Numbered from the stretch's first letter, positions 30,265 to 41,588 are shown. The stretch: DNA of 64,000 nucleotides from Prunus persica (GCF_000346465.2 NC_034010.1:20924335-20988334), one strand, 5' to 3'. A program made the numbers and translations. The notes: generated by a model not told the origin, from the sequence alone.

Positions 30265-30660
30265 CTGGTAAATAAATTATTGGTATGGACGATAAACCCG
30301 CACCATACATTTAAATAGCAGTAAAGGCGTGGACGATAAACCCGCACCACCCTTTTAAATAAATGTAAATGTGTGGTAAATTAAATGTGCTTGTATGGGC
30401 ATTAATTCTGCTCCATACATTTAAATAAAAGTAAAGGCGTGGACGATAAACCCGCACCACCCTTTTAAATAAATACTGTTGTATGGGTAATAAACCTACA
30501 CCATACAGTAAATAAAATAAATGTGCGGTAAAGTAAATTTATAAAGTAAAGGTGCTTGTATGGGCACTAATTCTGCAACATACATTTAAATAAAAGTAAA
30601 GGCGTGGACGATAAACCCGCACCACCCTTTTAAATAAATGTAAATGTGCAGTAAATTAAA
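30265..30660. repeat. Irregular tandem repeats in LARD (GGACGATAAACCCGCACCA)
   Basis: At least four copies of GGACGATAAACCCGCACCA (near 30285, 30331, 30440, 30605) alternate with TGTATGGGCAYTAATTCTGC-type units and CCTTTTAAATAAATG. Non-coding. Confidence 0.8.
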
Positions 30661-31427
30661 TTCATAAATTAAATTGTTAGTATTAGTAACGGTCTCCCAC
30701 TGATAATATGTTTAGTATTACCGAGGGTCCATTTTTGTTAATGGCTAGTAAAAGAAAAGCAGATAAATATAATAGGAAATAATATGGAAGATAAGGGAGC
30801 AGAAAACTTATCGCTTATGCCCTTGCTGAGTGATCCCCCTCTTTTTTTTTCTTTTTCTTTTTTTAATTTTATTATTTATTATTATTAATTTTTTTTTAAA
30901 ATTTTGCTTTCTTTCGGTGGGTTTTGTTTAGTGCAGACACAGCGTGCCTGCTTTCCCTTATTTTCAAACGACAGCAAATTCTCTGCTTTTGTGAAGTGAT
31001 TGGTACAGTCATCCACTACATCATCAAAGCTTTTGACATAGCTTTGCAGAGAGCTCGCTCATAAGGGTCTGTAATAAGTTTGTCGAGGGGCCATGGCTGC
31101 CAAAGGATCATATCACATCAAAGTCACGAGCAGCCTAGCCAATTTCTACGCATGACATCTTTGTTTCTTACATTTCCATGAATATAAACCTTGGGCTCTT
31201 TAACCAGTAAAATGGGTGGGAAGCCAGTTCTTAAACGAACCCGTGAGAAACCATTTTCAGCTAATAGACACTTAAAACCATTGATGGCAGGACGCTAATT
31301 TATAAGATAGGTGAAATTTCTCTGGCATAATTCTTCTGGAGGAATCCCTTCTTCTTTAGAATACCTGTCAAAGGTGGAACAGCTGGAATTTCTTTACCAA
31401 GGCAAAAACACCAGCAGCAGCACCACG
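30661..31427. other. LARD interior, no gene recognised
   Basis: It includes a T-rich tract (30838-30900). No domain motif was recognised. The minus-strand open frame beginning at 31604 enters at the right. Confidence 0.4.
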
Positions 31428-31469
31428 GACTTTGTCTCCCACTCGCAATTCGACGATATCACCAGGAAG
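31428..31469 (-). pseudogene. Possible P-type ATPase fragment in LARD
   Basis: Fourteen codons read LPGDIVELRVGDKV, which matches the actuator-domain phrase of ER-type calcium ATPases (VPGDIVELRVGDKVPAD). The similarity breaks off immediately after, so this is at most a short captured fragment. It is a chance match if a database search finds nothing longer. Confidence 0.35.
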
Positions 31470-31539
31470 ATGACCATTAGGATTTGATGGTGAAGATGAC
31501 CAAGTGCGTCGAGAAAGGAATTGTTGTGAGATGGTGGAG

Positions 31540-31850
31540 ACGACCCAGTCATCATCTGAGCAATCCGAGGACCAGCAGCAAGCTGGGGACGACCCAGTCT
31601 TCATCTGAGCAATCTGAGGACCAGCAACAAGCTGGGGTTCCTTCGGATTCAGATTTCCTTATACATCGGATTGGTCGGGACAACTCGATCAGCTGCCTGA
31701 TTCGGTGCTCCAGGTCCGCTTATGGACTGATTGCTTGAATGGGAAGCCTTTGATCCCAATCAACGCCGGTGGATGCACTTGCCGAGAGTGCCGGTGATGA
31801 GGAGAGCGAAGGTGAGAGCGATCTCTTTGATGGGAGGCTTGTTGTTGACT
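31540..31850 (+). pseudogene. Captured F-box/kelch protein fragment in LARD
   Basis: The plus strand encodes SDSDFLIHRIGRDNSISCL and IRCSRSAYGLIA, the start of the F-box region of SKIP11/At1g74510-type F-box/kelch proteins. In another frame it then encodes LLEWEAFDPNQRRWMHLPR, which in the family follows about 35-40 residues later. The two parts overlap at ATTGCTTGA (about 31728-31736), so a segment has been deleted. A 49-bp tandem duplication (31541-31638) lies in the linker just before. It lies antisense to the LARD, next to its 5' LTR. Confidence 0.75.
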
Positions 31851-31987
31851 GTGTAAGAGTCCTCCATCATCATGTCTTCGTTTTGTGCTCTGAAAACTGG
31901 ATTTGGATTTTGGATTCAGCCAATTTCTCAGCCTTTCTCAGTGGTTTTGAAACTGGTATTGTTTGAAAGCGATTCGTACTGATAACG

Positions 31988-32156
31988 TGTTATAAAACAA
32001 GGGAGAAGTTGGAGAGAATTGAGGGAGAGAGAGAGAGGAAGAGAAACTGATCTTTATCATTCATATCAGATAGTGTAATTTCTATCTAAGGGAAGTCCAA
32101 TTTATAGACATTAGGGGAGGGGCATTTTGGGGACTCCAGACTCTACTTTTACAACA
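31988..32156 (-). repeat. LARD 5' LTR (169 bp)
   Basis: The right LTR reads as identical to 12752-12920. In element sense it is followed by CGTTATCAGTACGAATC (31987-31971), the place of the primer-binding site. The resemblance to the usual initiator-methionine site (TGGTATCAGAG) is only partial. Confidence 0.9.
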
Positions 32157-32161
32157 ACGTT

Positions 32162-32273
32162 CAACTTCTTTTCTTTTTTCTTTTTTTTATATTAAAAAAT
32201 TTAAAATGAAATAAGATAATGAGTTCTATTTTTATGGAACACAATGACCCATTATCTTTTTTAATTCTAAGGA
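32162..32273. mobile_element. Helitron-like remnant
   Basis: The phrase with TTTTTATGGAACACAA, then CCATTATCTTTTTTAATTCTAA, is shared with the Helitron copies at 35132-35429, 40078-40363 and 44909-45097. The 3' hairpin end is missing here, and the sequence breaks at the start of the foldback. Confidence 0.55.
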
Positions 32274-32398
32274 CTTTAAATAAAATATATTATATTTTAA
32301 ATACTTTAAAACTTAAAATAAAAAAAACAAAAAAAACCCTGTACCCATCTGCGTTCTCCCTCTGTCAACGCCTCCTACCCTCGCAAACCCACTCTTTG

Positions 32399-32445
<47 letters not shown>

Positions 32446-32727
32446 TTCCTTGATTTTTACAGAATAGCAAACCTGGTGGCTGGTACAGTTACAGAGTCAT
32501 AACATAAGCATTGAGTTGGGTTTTTGGATTAGGGAGAGAGAGAAGGGAAAGCCTGAGAAGTCAAGGAAGATGAAGATGAGAGAGAGAGGGAGAGAGAGGC
32601 AAAGAGTGGGTCTGCGAGGGTAGGAGACGTTGGCAGAGGGAGAACGGAGATGGTACAAGTCTTCTTGGTTCTTTTTTTTTTTGTTTTTGGATTTTAAGTT
32701 TTAAAATATAATATATTTTATTTAAAG
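32274..32727. repeat. Long foldback, arms about 170-180 bp
   Basis: The left arm 32274-32452 and right arm 32562-32727 are inverted copies. The outermost 27 bp are perfect, and further in the arms share ACCCACTCTTTGCCTCTCTC and TCATCTTCCTTG with their complements. The loop is 109 bp. The left arm holds a (CT)n microsatellite (32401-32441). Transcription would give a long hairpin RNA. No target duplication was recognised. Confidence 0.85.
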
Positions 32728-33636
32728 CCACGTGTATGTATACTATTGGATGTGTAGGCTCCACACACGTGTCACATCAGCCATTTAACAGAAAATTTGA
32801 TTAAAGCTAATAGCATGGACAATTTTAATGTGTGAAGGATAATTTTAGAGACCATTAATGTCACGAAAAAACGTTAGAGACAAAAAGTGATAATTTTGTA
32901 AATCTAATGGACCATTTGTAATAAAAAGTTTATTTTAATTGAAGTAACCAATATATTTAAAGAATATACTAAAAATTAATAAAATATTGAGAGAGCTATG
33001 ATTTATGGAGAAGGTAAAACTATAATCCAACACTATTTTAAAAAAAAAAAAAAAAAATTGCGGATTAAATTTTATGGATGGGTTATGTTTAGCCTTCAAC
33101 TACTGGAGATGGCCTAGGTATAATTTTGTGCTCTAGGATCACTTTTTCTATATATTATTAAAATTTATAACAAAAAAGGTATCTCGAATGTAAAGTATGA
33201 ATAAGCACCGACATGAAAAACATGTTAGTTGGGTTATGTTTTGGGATTGAATCCAACCCGACCAATAACAACATCAATCTCATTGATGGGACGGTGGGCC
33301 TGTCCTTAAATTTGAGCTCTGGAGTTTTGGCCCGAATTCAAATCTTGGCTATTAAAACAGATCCAAACAAATGGATTTGGAGTTAGAAGCCCAAATTCAA
33401 ATTCACTCCTACCCAAACAAAAGGCCCAAAAATTATTTATATTCTCAAATTTTCTTCAGCTAAAAAATTAAAGACTTGCAACTAAACATAATCAAATAGA
33501 AATATTGTGCTCCCAACGACCAAGGGCCGAATCACAATGTGGGCTCCGGTGGGCTGTAGTCCAGTGATTTTTTGGTGGAAAAAAAAAAAACATCAAACCT
33601 ATATAAGCCACTATCTTAATTTAAAAATAAATAAAA
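32728..33636. other. AT-rich spacer of the B unit
   Basis: No gene is visible. A phrase around 33270-33360 (CAATCTCATTGATGGGACGG) is duplicated behind copy C at 45290-45380. Confidence 0.55.
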
Positions 33637-34419
33637 GGCTTATTATCACAAAACGTCCTTAAAGTTTACGAAACTATCAGATTGCATCATTAATGTTTTT
33701 TTGTGTCATTCGTGGTCCTCAAGGTTAATATGCATGATCACAAATGGTCCCTACCGCTAGGTTCTGTCAAAAACTCTGTTAGTTTGCTGACGTGGCATAT
33801 ATACATATCACAAAACATCCCTGAGGTTCACACACCTATTACAAATGGTCCTTACGAAATTTTTTAATTTTTTAAATTTAAAATTCATAACATTTTTGTT
33901 TTCTTTTTAAAATTTTATGAATTTAAATTATTTTAAAATATATATTATATTTTAAATACATGTGACACTATATTATTGTAGATGTGAGCTCCATATATAT
34001 GCCACATCAACAAACTTATGGAGTTTTTAAAAAATAATTTAAATTTTATAAAATTTAAAAATGAAAAAAACTAAGAGTTTAGGGTTCATAAATAGTCCTC
34101 AAGATTAAAATCCTTCTATAAATGGTTTTTTCATTTATAAATAATTTTAAAAAGAAAACCAAAATTTTATGAATTTTAAATTAAAAAATAAAAAAATTCC
34201 GTAGGGACCATTTATGATAATTGTGTGAACCTCATGTATGTTTTGTGATATATATGTATACCACATCAGCAAACTAACAGAGTTTTTGACAGAACTTAAC
34301 AGCATGGACCATTTGTGATTGCACATACTCACCTTGAGGACCATGAGTGACACAAAAAAACTTTAAGGATGCAATCTGATAATTTCGTAAACCTTAGAGA
34401 CGTTTTGTGATAATAAGCC
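33637..34419. mobile_element. Mutator-type foldback MITE, 783 bp
   Basis: The ends GGCTTATTATCACAAAACGT and ACGTTTTGTGATAATAAGCC are inverted repeats, and the arms extend about 300 bp inward with moderate divergence. The flanks carry a perfect 9-bp duplication TAAATAAAA (33628-33636 and 34420-34428), the length diagnostic for Mutator-like elements. There is no transposase. Confidence 0.9.
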
Positions 34420-35131
34420 TAAATAAAAATACACAATTTTATACATTGGCAACATCAATAGACATAGTCAGAGGTTTTTCACGTTTGTATATGGTGTCGA
34501 AGACTGTCCCAATACTAATAACCCACAATAAGGGTAAAGTCCTTAACTCTAACTCTCCAATTTTATTTTATTTTGATTGATTTGTCTCCAAAAGAGAACC
34601 ATTTTTCTAAATTAAACTTCCTTTCATAAATAATATGGCTCTAATTTCATTATTTTTCTTGTGTTTATAACTAGCGTGATTTGTACGAATGTATACTTTT
34701 ATTTATATAAAGCCTATGGAAATTGTAAGTAAAAAAAATTGATCGTTGAATTTTAAGCTAATAACTTTAGCTAGCCTATCCGATGATAAATTTCTAATTC
34801 CGCTTTTGAACAAATATCATATAAATCATATACAACCACACCAGACACATGACATAACTAATGCATTTGAAAATGAATAGAGGTGCACAACCGAAACATA
34901 TCAAATACCTCTGAATTTCTTTTTCTTTTTTTCAATAAATAAAAATGGCAACCTCTCATTGATTTATGAAAATTTGAAATAGAATCCAACCTATGTAAAT
35001 TTGTAATTATGTTCAGTCTTAATCATTGTTTGAATGGTTATTACTATGCCGAGATAAATATAAATACAATTTACAAAATTACAATGCATCATGCATGCAG
35101 CTAAGCCTCATGCCTTTATACTTCAATAATA
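34420..35131. other. AT-rich spacer, no gene recognised
   Basis: Nothing was recognised on either strand beyond low-complexity AT-rich sequence. Confidence 0.5.
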
Positions 35132-35429
35132 CTAGCCTCTCTGCACGCTCTTCCGCGCATGCGAGAGGTTTTTTTTAAAAAAAATTTTAATTTATTTTAG
35201 AATTAAAAAAGATAATGGATATTTGTGTTCCATAAAAATAGGATCTATTATCTGAATTTTCTTTTAATTTTAATTTTTTTTAATACAAAAAATTGTGAAT
35301 TTACCATATTATCCTTATTTAATTAATAATTTCAATTCTTAATGTTTGCATTAACCAAGGGCATTTTCTGGTATTTTGAATGTTTCACCATTCTCTGCCT
35401 TTTGCTTTATGTATATAGATATATATAGA
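35132..35429 (-). mobile_element. Non-autonomous Helitron, minus orientation
   Basis: Read on the minus strand it begins TCTATATATATC after an A. It ends in a hairpin (CCTCTCGCATGCGCGG paired with GTGCAGAGAGG) followed by CTAG before T, which is the Helitron rule: 5' TC, 3' hairpin plus CTRR, inserted between A and T. The inner 5' limit could instead be at 35419. It matches 40078-40363 in the opposite orientation. Confidence 0.8.
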
Positions 35430-36436
35430 TTACAAACTTATAATTACAAAAATTACAAACTAAAAAATAAATCCAAAACTAATTTAACTATTTTCAAAGT
35501 CTTCAACCAATATAAATTCAAAAGTCATCAAGTACCAATAACATATAAATTGGATGCAAGGAGATCCCTGCCTTCACTATAATCCTTCAAAAGATGCACA
35601 AGAATTCTTCCAAAACAGAGATAGAATTTGCACATCTTCATGCTTCCAGACACCTAATGCCAATGCAACCAGAGCACAAAGCTCAAAATATGGATTCCTC
35701 CATGGATTGGTAGACAGAGAGAAAAAAACGTGTCGACATATATACATATGAAAGAGAAAATCTATAGAAAATATGCAGAAAATTTTACTTATCATAAGAA
35801 CCATTTATAATAATCAATGCAAAGGAAAGTTGGGTTAGCATATATAATAGATGGTTTATGTTGAAGGCATATGCAGAAGGAACAGAAAAAAAAAAGAGTG
35901 TTAACACAATAACGGCAACGTGGAGGCTTCGGAATAAAAGTAATTCGATGATAGAAAAGAATTATTCCAATGGAGGGTTGGTTAGTTTCCAATTTTTGCT
36001 TGTATCCAAACAGTCGATATTCAGATGTAATGCCTGCCACTAACGTCCAATATTTGCTCCATCTCTACTCTATCCATCACCACGAACGAGAACAGAAAAT
36101 TGGATAACTCATTAAAAAAATTTAAACAAACAAATAACAAATAAGTTCGGCCAAGATAAAATAAAAAATAAAAAACCAACAGGGTACCCATATCTTTTTC
36201 ATTTTCTTCCAACTGAAATTAATACAACCGAGCTCATCCAAAACTGATGAGTGGTTTTTTCTGATGAGCAGCAGGCCGATGGAGTCTGATGAGATTTGTC
36301 TGAGTCTTGCTAGACTAAGAGTCTGAAACATCGGTTAATTATGTTAATTCTTGTCTAAATATATCATTTCATAAGTTAACAAGATAATGCAAAAGCTTCA
36401 TACACATTTAGGGTCCGTTTGATTCAAGATTTAGAA
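35430..36436. repeat. B-unit downstream block duplicated behind copy C
   Basis: 35430-35606 matches 45935-46105 (phrases CAAAGTCTTCAACCAATATAAATT and GGATGCAAGGAGATC) and shorter parts to about 36240 match 46110-46200. This shows that the downstream flanks of copies B and C are paralogous. The remainder has no recognised gene. Confidence 0.7.
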
Positions 36437-37285
36437 ATTTGGGAATGTGTTTCAAGAATTTCGTGATCATAAGATCTTCTGGCACTTACATGATTGAATA
36501 AGAACTAAGGAACTTAAATCAAACTTTAGCGATCAAATTCAGCACTAAATATACTCTTTCCTACTTAAGAATTTCGTGATCATCACTATAAATTATAATA
36601 TGAGAAATTTTATGAATAATTGTAACACTACATGTAATATTAATTTATCTTAGTTTTAATATGTGTTTGGTGGAAGATTTATGCTTTACTATATAAGTAT
36701 CAATAAATATATAGACATGTGTTTCAGTTAAGTCAAGGTCCATATTTGTAAGAAGATAATTGTAGCTTGTGTCCCGCCTTGAATGGGAGGCAAATTTTTA
36801 AAAGGTTGAGTGGACAAAAAAATGCAAGACAATATAGCCTAGTCAAATAACTGCAAGACAATAGCGAAAAAGAGTCTTGTGTGCTTTAGAAGGCAAATTA
36901 CCATCCCAATTCTCAAATTCAGTCTAAGTTAATAGTTGTGTGGGAAGAAAATTAGGAGGAAACTTGTTTGTGTGGATGGTCCTACTAAGTAAGCATTGAT
37001 ATTTTGTCGGTAGACATACCTTTCACAAAGGCTGGTCCAATTAATTTATTAGTAGCAGGCTGCCAACATACATGAAAGACTCATGGGTCTGTGGTCAGTG
37101 TCCACGCTGATGAAAATGTCCTACGCCTTCTGTCCACAGCTTCTCAGGGAGACATGATATTTTGGCATGTACATTATTTCCCACCCTCAATTAATTGTCA
37201 TTGTATACCCTAAACCCTTGCTATGACCAAGTTTTTCCTTTTGACCAATCAACAAGAAGACAGCATACGGCACTTAAAAAGTTAT
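36437..37285. repeat. Segmental duplication block y (copy 2)
   Basis: Partner of 5475-6250. It precedes the RLP relic, just as block y precedes copy B at a greater distance. It has a roughly 50-bp insertion near 37008-37060 relative to the partner. Confidence 0.8.
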
Positions 37286-37341
37286 AGGCAGTCCGTAGCT
37301 CTTAAGAAAATCGAAATGGTTAGATCTTTTATCTAGATAAT

Positions 37342-37702
37342 AACCAGATTGAAGGAGGAAACTTGAAATCTTTTGCTGGTCTATGTAGTTTGCAATCATT
37401 GTGGCTTCAAAGCAATCATCTGAGTGGCAACTATCCAAGTTTGTTCAACTATTGCCTATGTGTGCTCAAAACTCATTAGAGTTTTTGGATCTCTCCTGGA
37501 ATGGCATTGCGCGCTTTTCATCTTTGAAATTCTTGTATCTTAATACCAATCTATTAAGCAGAAGAATACTTGAAAGTATGGGTCAAATGTCCTGACTGAT
37601 ACCAATCGATTTAGGCATGAACTCTTTGAAATGGGTGGTTTCAGAAACCCACTTTTCAAAACTATTTGAATTTATCATCTAACTCATTAATTTTAAACTT
37701 CG
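37342..37702 (+). pseudogene. RLP relic (fourth copy)
   Basis: About 360 bp corresponds to the middle LRRs of copies B and C (C from about 42586): AACCAGATTGAAGGAGG, then GTGCTCAAAACTCATT, then TTGGATCTCTCCTGGAATGG. Several indels and stops interrupt the frame, and both ends of the gene are missing. It is clearly older than copy A by its divergence. Confidence 0.85.
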
Positions 37703-39235
37703 TGGATTTTGATGACAAATCCAAATGGAAAGACTAAAATACCCTTAAAATGGATGAAAAATTAGATTGTATTAAAGTCAAATGACAAATTATGGATTTT
37801 AATTAATTCAGGTGATATTTCTACAAAATCCATTTATAAAGAGATCAATGTAATTTTATCGAAGGACACGTATATAGGTTGGTATATAGGTATTATATTC
37901 TTTTTTTGTACAACCTCACTTAATAAATTGGAAAATTTTAGCACAAGCCATGGGACATGATTTTGCGTCAAACTTAAAGATATGCACCCCAAAATTCCGG
38001 ATTTACTTGAGAGGAAGTTAGCATTATTCCAATTTACTGGTGAAATTCAATAAGAAAAGGTTATAACGTCAATGCACATGATATGCATCTGGATGCTAAA
38101 TTACACAAATTGACAAAATCGATTGTCTCTAACCACAATTGGGGAAGGGAGTAAAATGCATGAGTAAAATTAACAAGTTACAAACTTTGCTTAAATTTTT
38201 ATTTATTTATTTACAAAATCATCCTTTTCAGTTAATTCAAGTCAATATTTGCAAGAAGATATTTGTGCATGCCAAAATCAAGATAAGCAAAGCTGAGTCA
38301 ATACCTGTAAGTCAGTTTGAATAATTAAATAGTTTGATGCATGTAGGAAGACAAATCACCATATTAAGTCCAAGTCAATAGTTACGTGGGAGAAAAAGAG
38401 CAAACATTGAGTAGGTACTATCTAATAAGTATTGAAACTTATTTGTCAAGAATTTACTCCGATGCTTTTAAAAAAATAAATAAATAAAAGTTGAGTTCCA
38501 TTTAGCACACCCTCAAAACTTTTCTCCATTTTCCAAATAAAAATAGAAGTGATTGAAATATATTGTCTAGCAACATTTTCAACAATAATTTCTTTATAAT
38601 TATCTCCTATGCATGCAATTTCGGAAAAGCACCATCTATGTTCTTTTTAATCCAAAGAAACCACTAGAGGATGCCTGAGCACCTTAACATTACTGGGAGT
38701 TTTAGCAGGATACCCACGAACTCCAATAGCACGAACAATACGAAGAGCATCACTTTCTCGTTTGTTTTTCTTTATTCTGGATGACACAAAACCTTATCCA
38801 CATGTCACACATTCATTCTTCCAATACAAATTTTCCACGAGTCTTCTCATCCATTCGTCCTCAACTCAATCAACTTCCCATTCAGACCCTACAAATTAGA
38901 AAAAGAAAAAGTGATTATCTGATTTGTATGCTCTTCAGCATGCAGTCCCTTTTTCTGTTTTTTTTTTCTTTTTTTTCCAGAAATTTATAATAAAACTATA
39001 AATTGAAGAAAAAAAACTAGTTGTACTATATATTTTTTTTAATTTGGAATGACGTGTGAAATACTATTATTATCCTTGCAGTATAATTTTAGGGGAAAAA
39101 AAATTATGATAGGAGTATTGTAATTTTTAGGTTTTTTAAGGCTTGTATGGTATATTTCGTCCCTCCTTAGTTTTTTTTTTTTTTAATAAGTGAAATGGGT
39201 TTTCTCCTAAAATTTGAGTATTGTAGGTGTTTTTT
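37703..39235. other. Spacer with block z (copy 2)
   Basis: 38557-38765 is the partner of the 6340-6540 block. The rest is AT-rich without a recognised gene. A T-rich tract lies at 38955-38980. Confidence 0.6.
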
Positions 39236-40030
39236 TATAATATATTTAGAGCCCTATTTATGGGCTTACTTACATATGAAAAGCCCTTGTTTTATCTATC
39301 AAGCCAATCAAATATCGATATAGTGTGATCTAAACTAATTGAGAATTTCAAAATTTATTCAATCACTTAAGTAAAGTCAATATCTAGCCACTTAATTGTA
39401 TTGTGGAAATTAGTGTCTAACTTAAGTTGTAGCAGGGGTAGATGATTCGTGGTCTTTTTCTTGTCTGGTCTTGTATAAATATATGGCTATGTTTTGGTTT
39501 TCTGTTTGTCTGTGTGAATATCTCAAACACGTTATAAGGATAATGGAGAAGCATTTGAAGGGATAGAATCTCATCTCAAGTTGAAAGGCAAAAATTTCTC
39601 ATCCTCATCCTCTGCCTAGTCCCCATTAAGGATTATCCATCCACACAAACATTGGGGGATCATATTCCCCATTGGGAATCTATTTCCATCCCTATTCATA
39701 AATAGTTGGCTAAAAGTCACAAATAATCCATGTAGTTTTTGCCTTGATTGGTAGGGAGACCATCTTTACGGATCAACTTGTACACTATCTCTCTAATAGA
39801 GGTGGATTTGGATAAAAAAATAAAGGACACTTTGACTTCCTTGCTCCAAAACTTTAGCGATTAAATTCAACACTAAATATACTCCTTCCTACTTAAGAAT
39901 TTCATGATCATCACTATAAATTATAATATGATAAATTTTTATGAATAATCGTAACACTACATGTAATATTAATTTATCTTAATTTTAATGTGTGATTGGT
40001 GAAAGATTTATGCTTTACTATATAAGTATC
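39236..40030. repeat. Segmental duplication block x (copy 2)
   Basis: Partner of 4910-5700. It carries point changes and small indels throughout, so the duplication is not recent. The open frames of the partner are broken here, which argues against their being genes. Confidence 0.8.
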
Positions 40031-40077
40031 TTAAACATTTTCTTATCAAAGTAATAAAATATTTTTATATCCATGTA

Positions 40078-40363
40078 TCTATATATATAAAGCAAAAGGC
40101 AGAGAATGGTGAAACATTCAAAATACCAGAAAATGCCCTTCATTAATGCAAACATTAAGAATTAAAATTATTAATTAAATGAGGATAATATGGTAAATTC
40201 ACAATTTTTCATATTAAAAAAATTAAAATTAAAAGAAATTTCAGATAATGGATCCTATTTTTATGGAACACAACTATCCATTATCTTTTTTAATTCTAAA
40301 ATAAATTTAAATTTTTTTAAAAAAAGCCTCTCGCAAGCGCAGAAGCGCGTGCTGAGAGGCTAG
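40078..40363 (+). mobile_element. Non-autonomous Helitron, 286 bp
   Basis: It starts TCTATATATATAAAGC after an A (40077). It ends with a hairpin (GCCTCTCGC and GCTGAGAGGC) and CTAG at 40360-40363 before T. This fits Helitron ends and an AT target. It has no coding capacity. Confidence 0.85.
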
Positions 40364-40607
40364 TATATTATAATCAGACAGAGACATGCGAACTAAAGCC
40401 TAACTAAGCTCATCCATTAGTCCCCAACTCAATCAACTTCCTATTCATACCCAATAATTAAGAAGAAGAAAAAGAAGTGATTATTTGATTTGGATACTCT
40501 TCAGCATGCATCTTGCGTTCATCTATATATCAAGTCAATCAATATAGTGTGATCCAAACTAATCGAGAATTTCAAAATTTATTCAATTACTTGAGTCAAG
40601 TAAATAC

Positions 40608-40771
40608 CCACCCACTTAATTACATCGTGGAAATTAGTGTCTAACTTTTAATTTTTAGTAGGGGCAAATAATTCGTGGTCTTTTTTATGCCACCCACTTA
40701 ATTACATCGTGGAAATTAGTGTCTAACTTTTAATTTTTAGTAGGGGCAAATAATTCGTGGTCTTTTTTATG
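40608..40771. repeat. Tandem duplication, 82-bp unit
   Basis: Two adjacent near-identical units start at 40608 and 40690 with CCACCCACTTAATTACATCG and end in AATTCGTGGTCTTTTTTATG. A single related unit lies in block x (about 39385-39470). Confidence 0.85.
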
Positions 40772-41069
40772 TCATATTTGTCTTGTATAAACATATGGCA
40801 CTATTTTAATTTTATGGATCATCTTTTGCAATATCCCACACTTGTTCACTTTTGAAAAATCTGCTTTTGGTAAAAGTTTGACAAAGCACGCACATGTCAT
40901 GGCACATTAAAAGAAATCTGAATTATCAAAGATGCGCTTTTTGTGGAATTAAACAGTCCAAGCTTTCAAGGTCAAGCTAATACTTACACCGTTAAACTAA
41001 ACTGCACAAATACGGTAAACTGCACAAACTATTCATATATGAGCGTTTTGTAGACATATCTCCGTATGT

Positions 41070-41580
41070 TCCAAGTTAGGTCAAGTCAATATTGCAAGAA
41101 GCTTGTGCCTTGGATGGGATCATGGGAGGCAAATTACGGTTGAGTTGAGTGGGCATGACCACCACAGGATGCAGAAAAACTTGTATGAAACCATCTCAAG
41201 ACTAGTTAAGTCGACTCAATACCTACAATAATTTGTCATGATTTTTGGCGTGAAGTTAAAGTCTTATGTAGAGCCACACACACGCATTCATTCTTCCAAC
41301 CAATACCAAATTTCCACAAGCAGATTTCCACAAACAGGATGTGGTCCTGTTTTGTGTGTTTATCTTGTATAAATATGTGGCCCTTCATTAGTCTCCAACT
41401 CAATGAACTTCCTGCTTAGACCCAACAAATAAGAAAAAGGAAAAAGAAAAGTCTAAGTCAATAATTATGTCCCCAGGTCTGTATGTCGTTTGGAGTTTTA
41501 TGCATCCCTTTGTGGATCAACAGCATATAACAAAATTTGCGTACTATTCAAGCTTGTAAAGACTTTTCCTTTTTTTCCCC
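41070..41580. repeat. Upstream block w of copy C
   Basis: It matches the repeated sequence 7140-7410 and, from about 41350, the proximal promoter of copy B (phrases AATATGTGGC, ACTATTCAAGCT and GTAAAGA). The lack of the two MITEs and the TIR element shows that these entered the B unit after the duplication. Confidence 0.7.
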
Positions 41581-41588
41581 TATATATT
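41581..41588 (+). promoter_or_regulatory. TATA box of RLP copy C
   Basis: TATATATT in the same context as in copy B, 94 bp before the ATG. Confidence 0.6.

Larger units (their letters stand above)
12752..32156 (-). mobile_element. LARD-type LTR element, with a nested Tat element
   Basis: Two 169-bp LTRs (12752-12920 and 31988-32156) read as identical, start TGTT, end AACA and are flanked by the 5-bp target duplication ACGTT (12747-12751 and 32157-32161). The matching sequence beside copy A (1871-1890) is an empty site. A purine tract (AAGGGGGAG on the minus strand, 12929-12921) abuts the left LTR, which places the 5' LTR on the right. No gag or pol of its own was found in about 5.8 kb of interior (12921-13620 and 26878-31987), so it must have been mobilised in trans. 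The Tat element 13626-26872 is nested within it. Confidence 0.9.
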
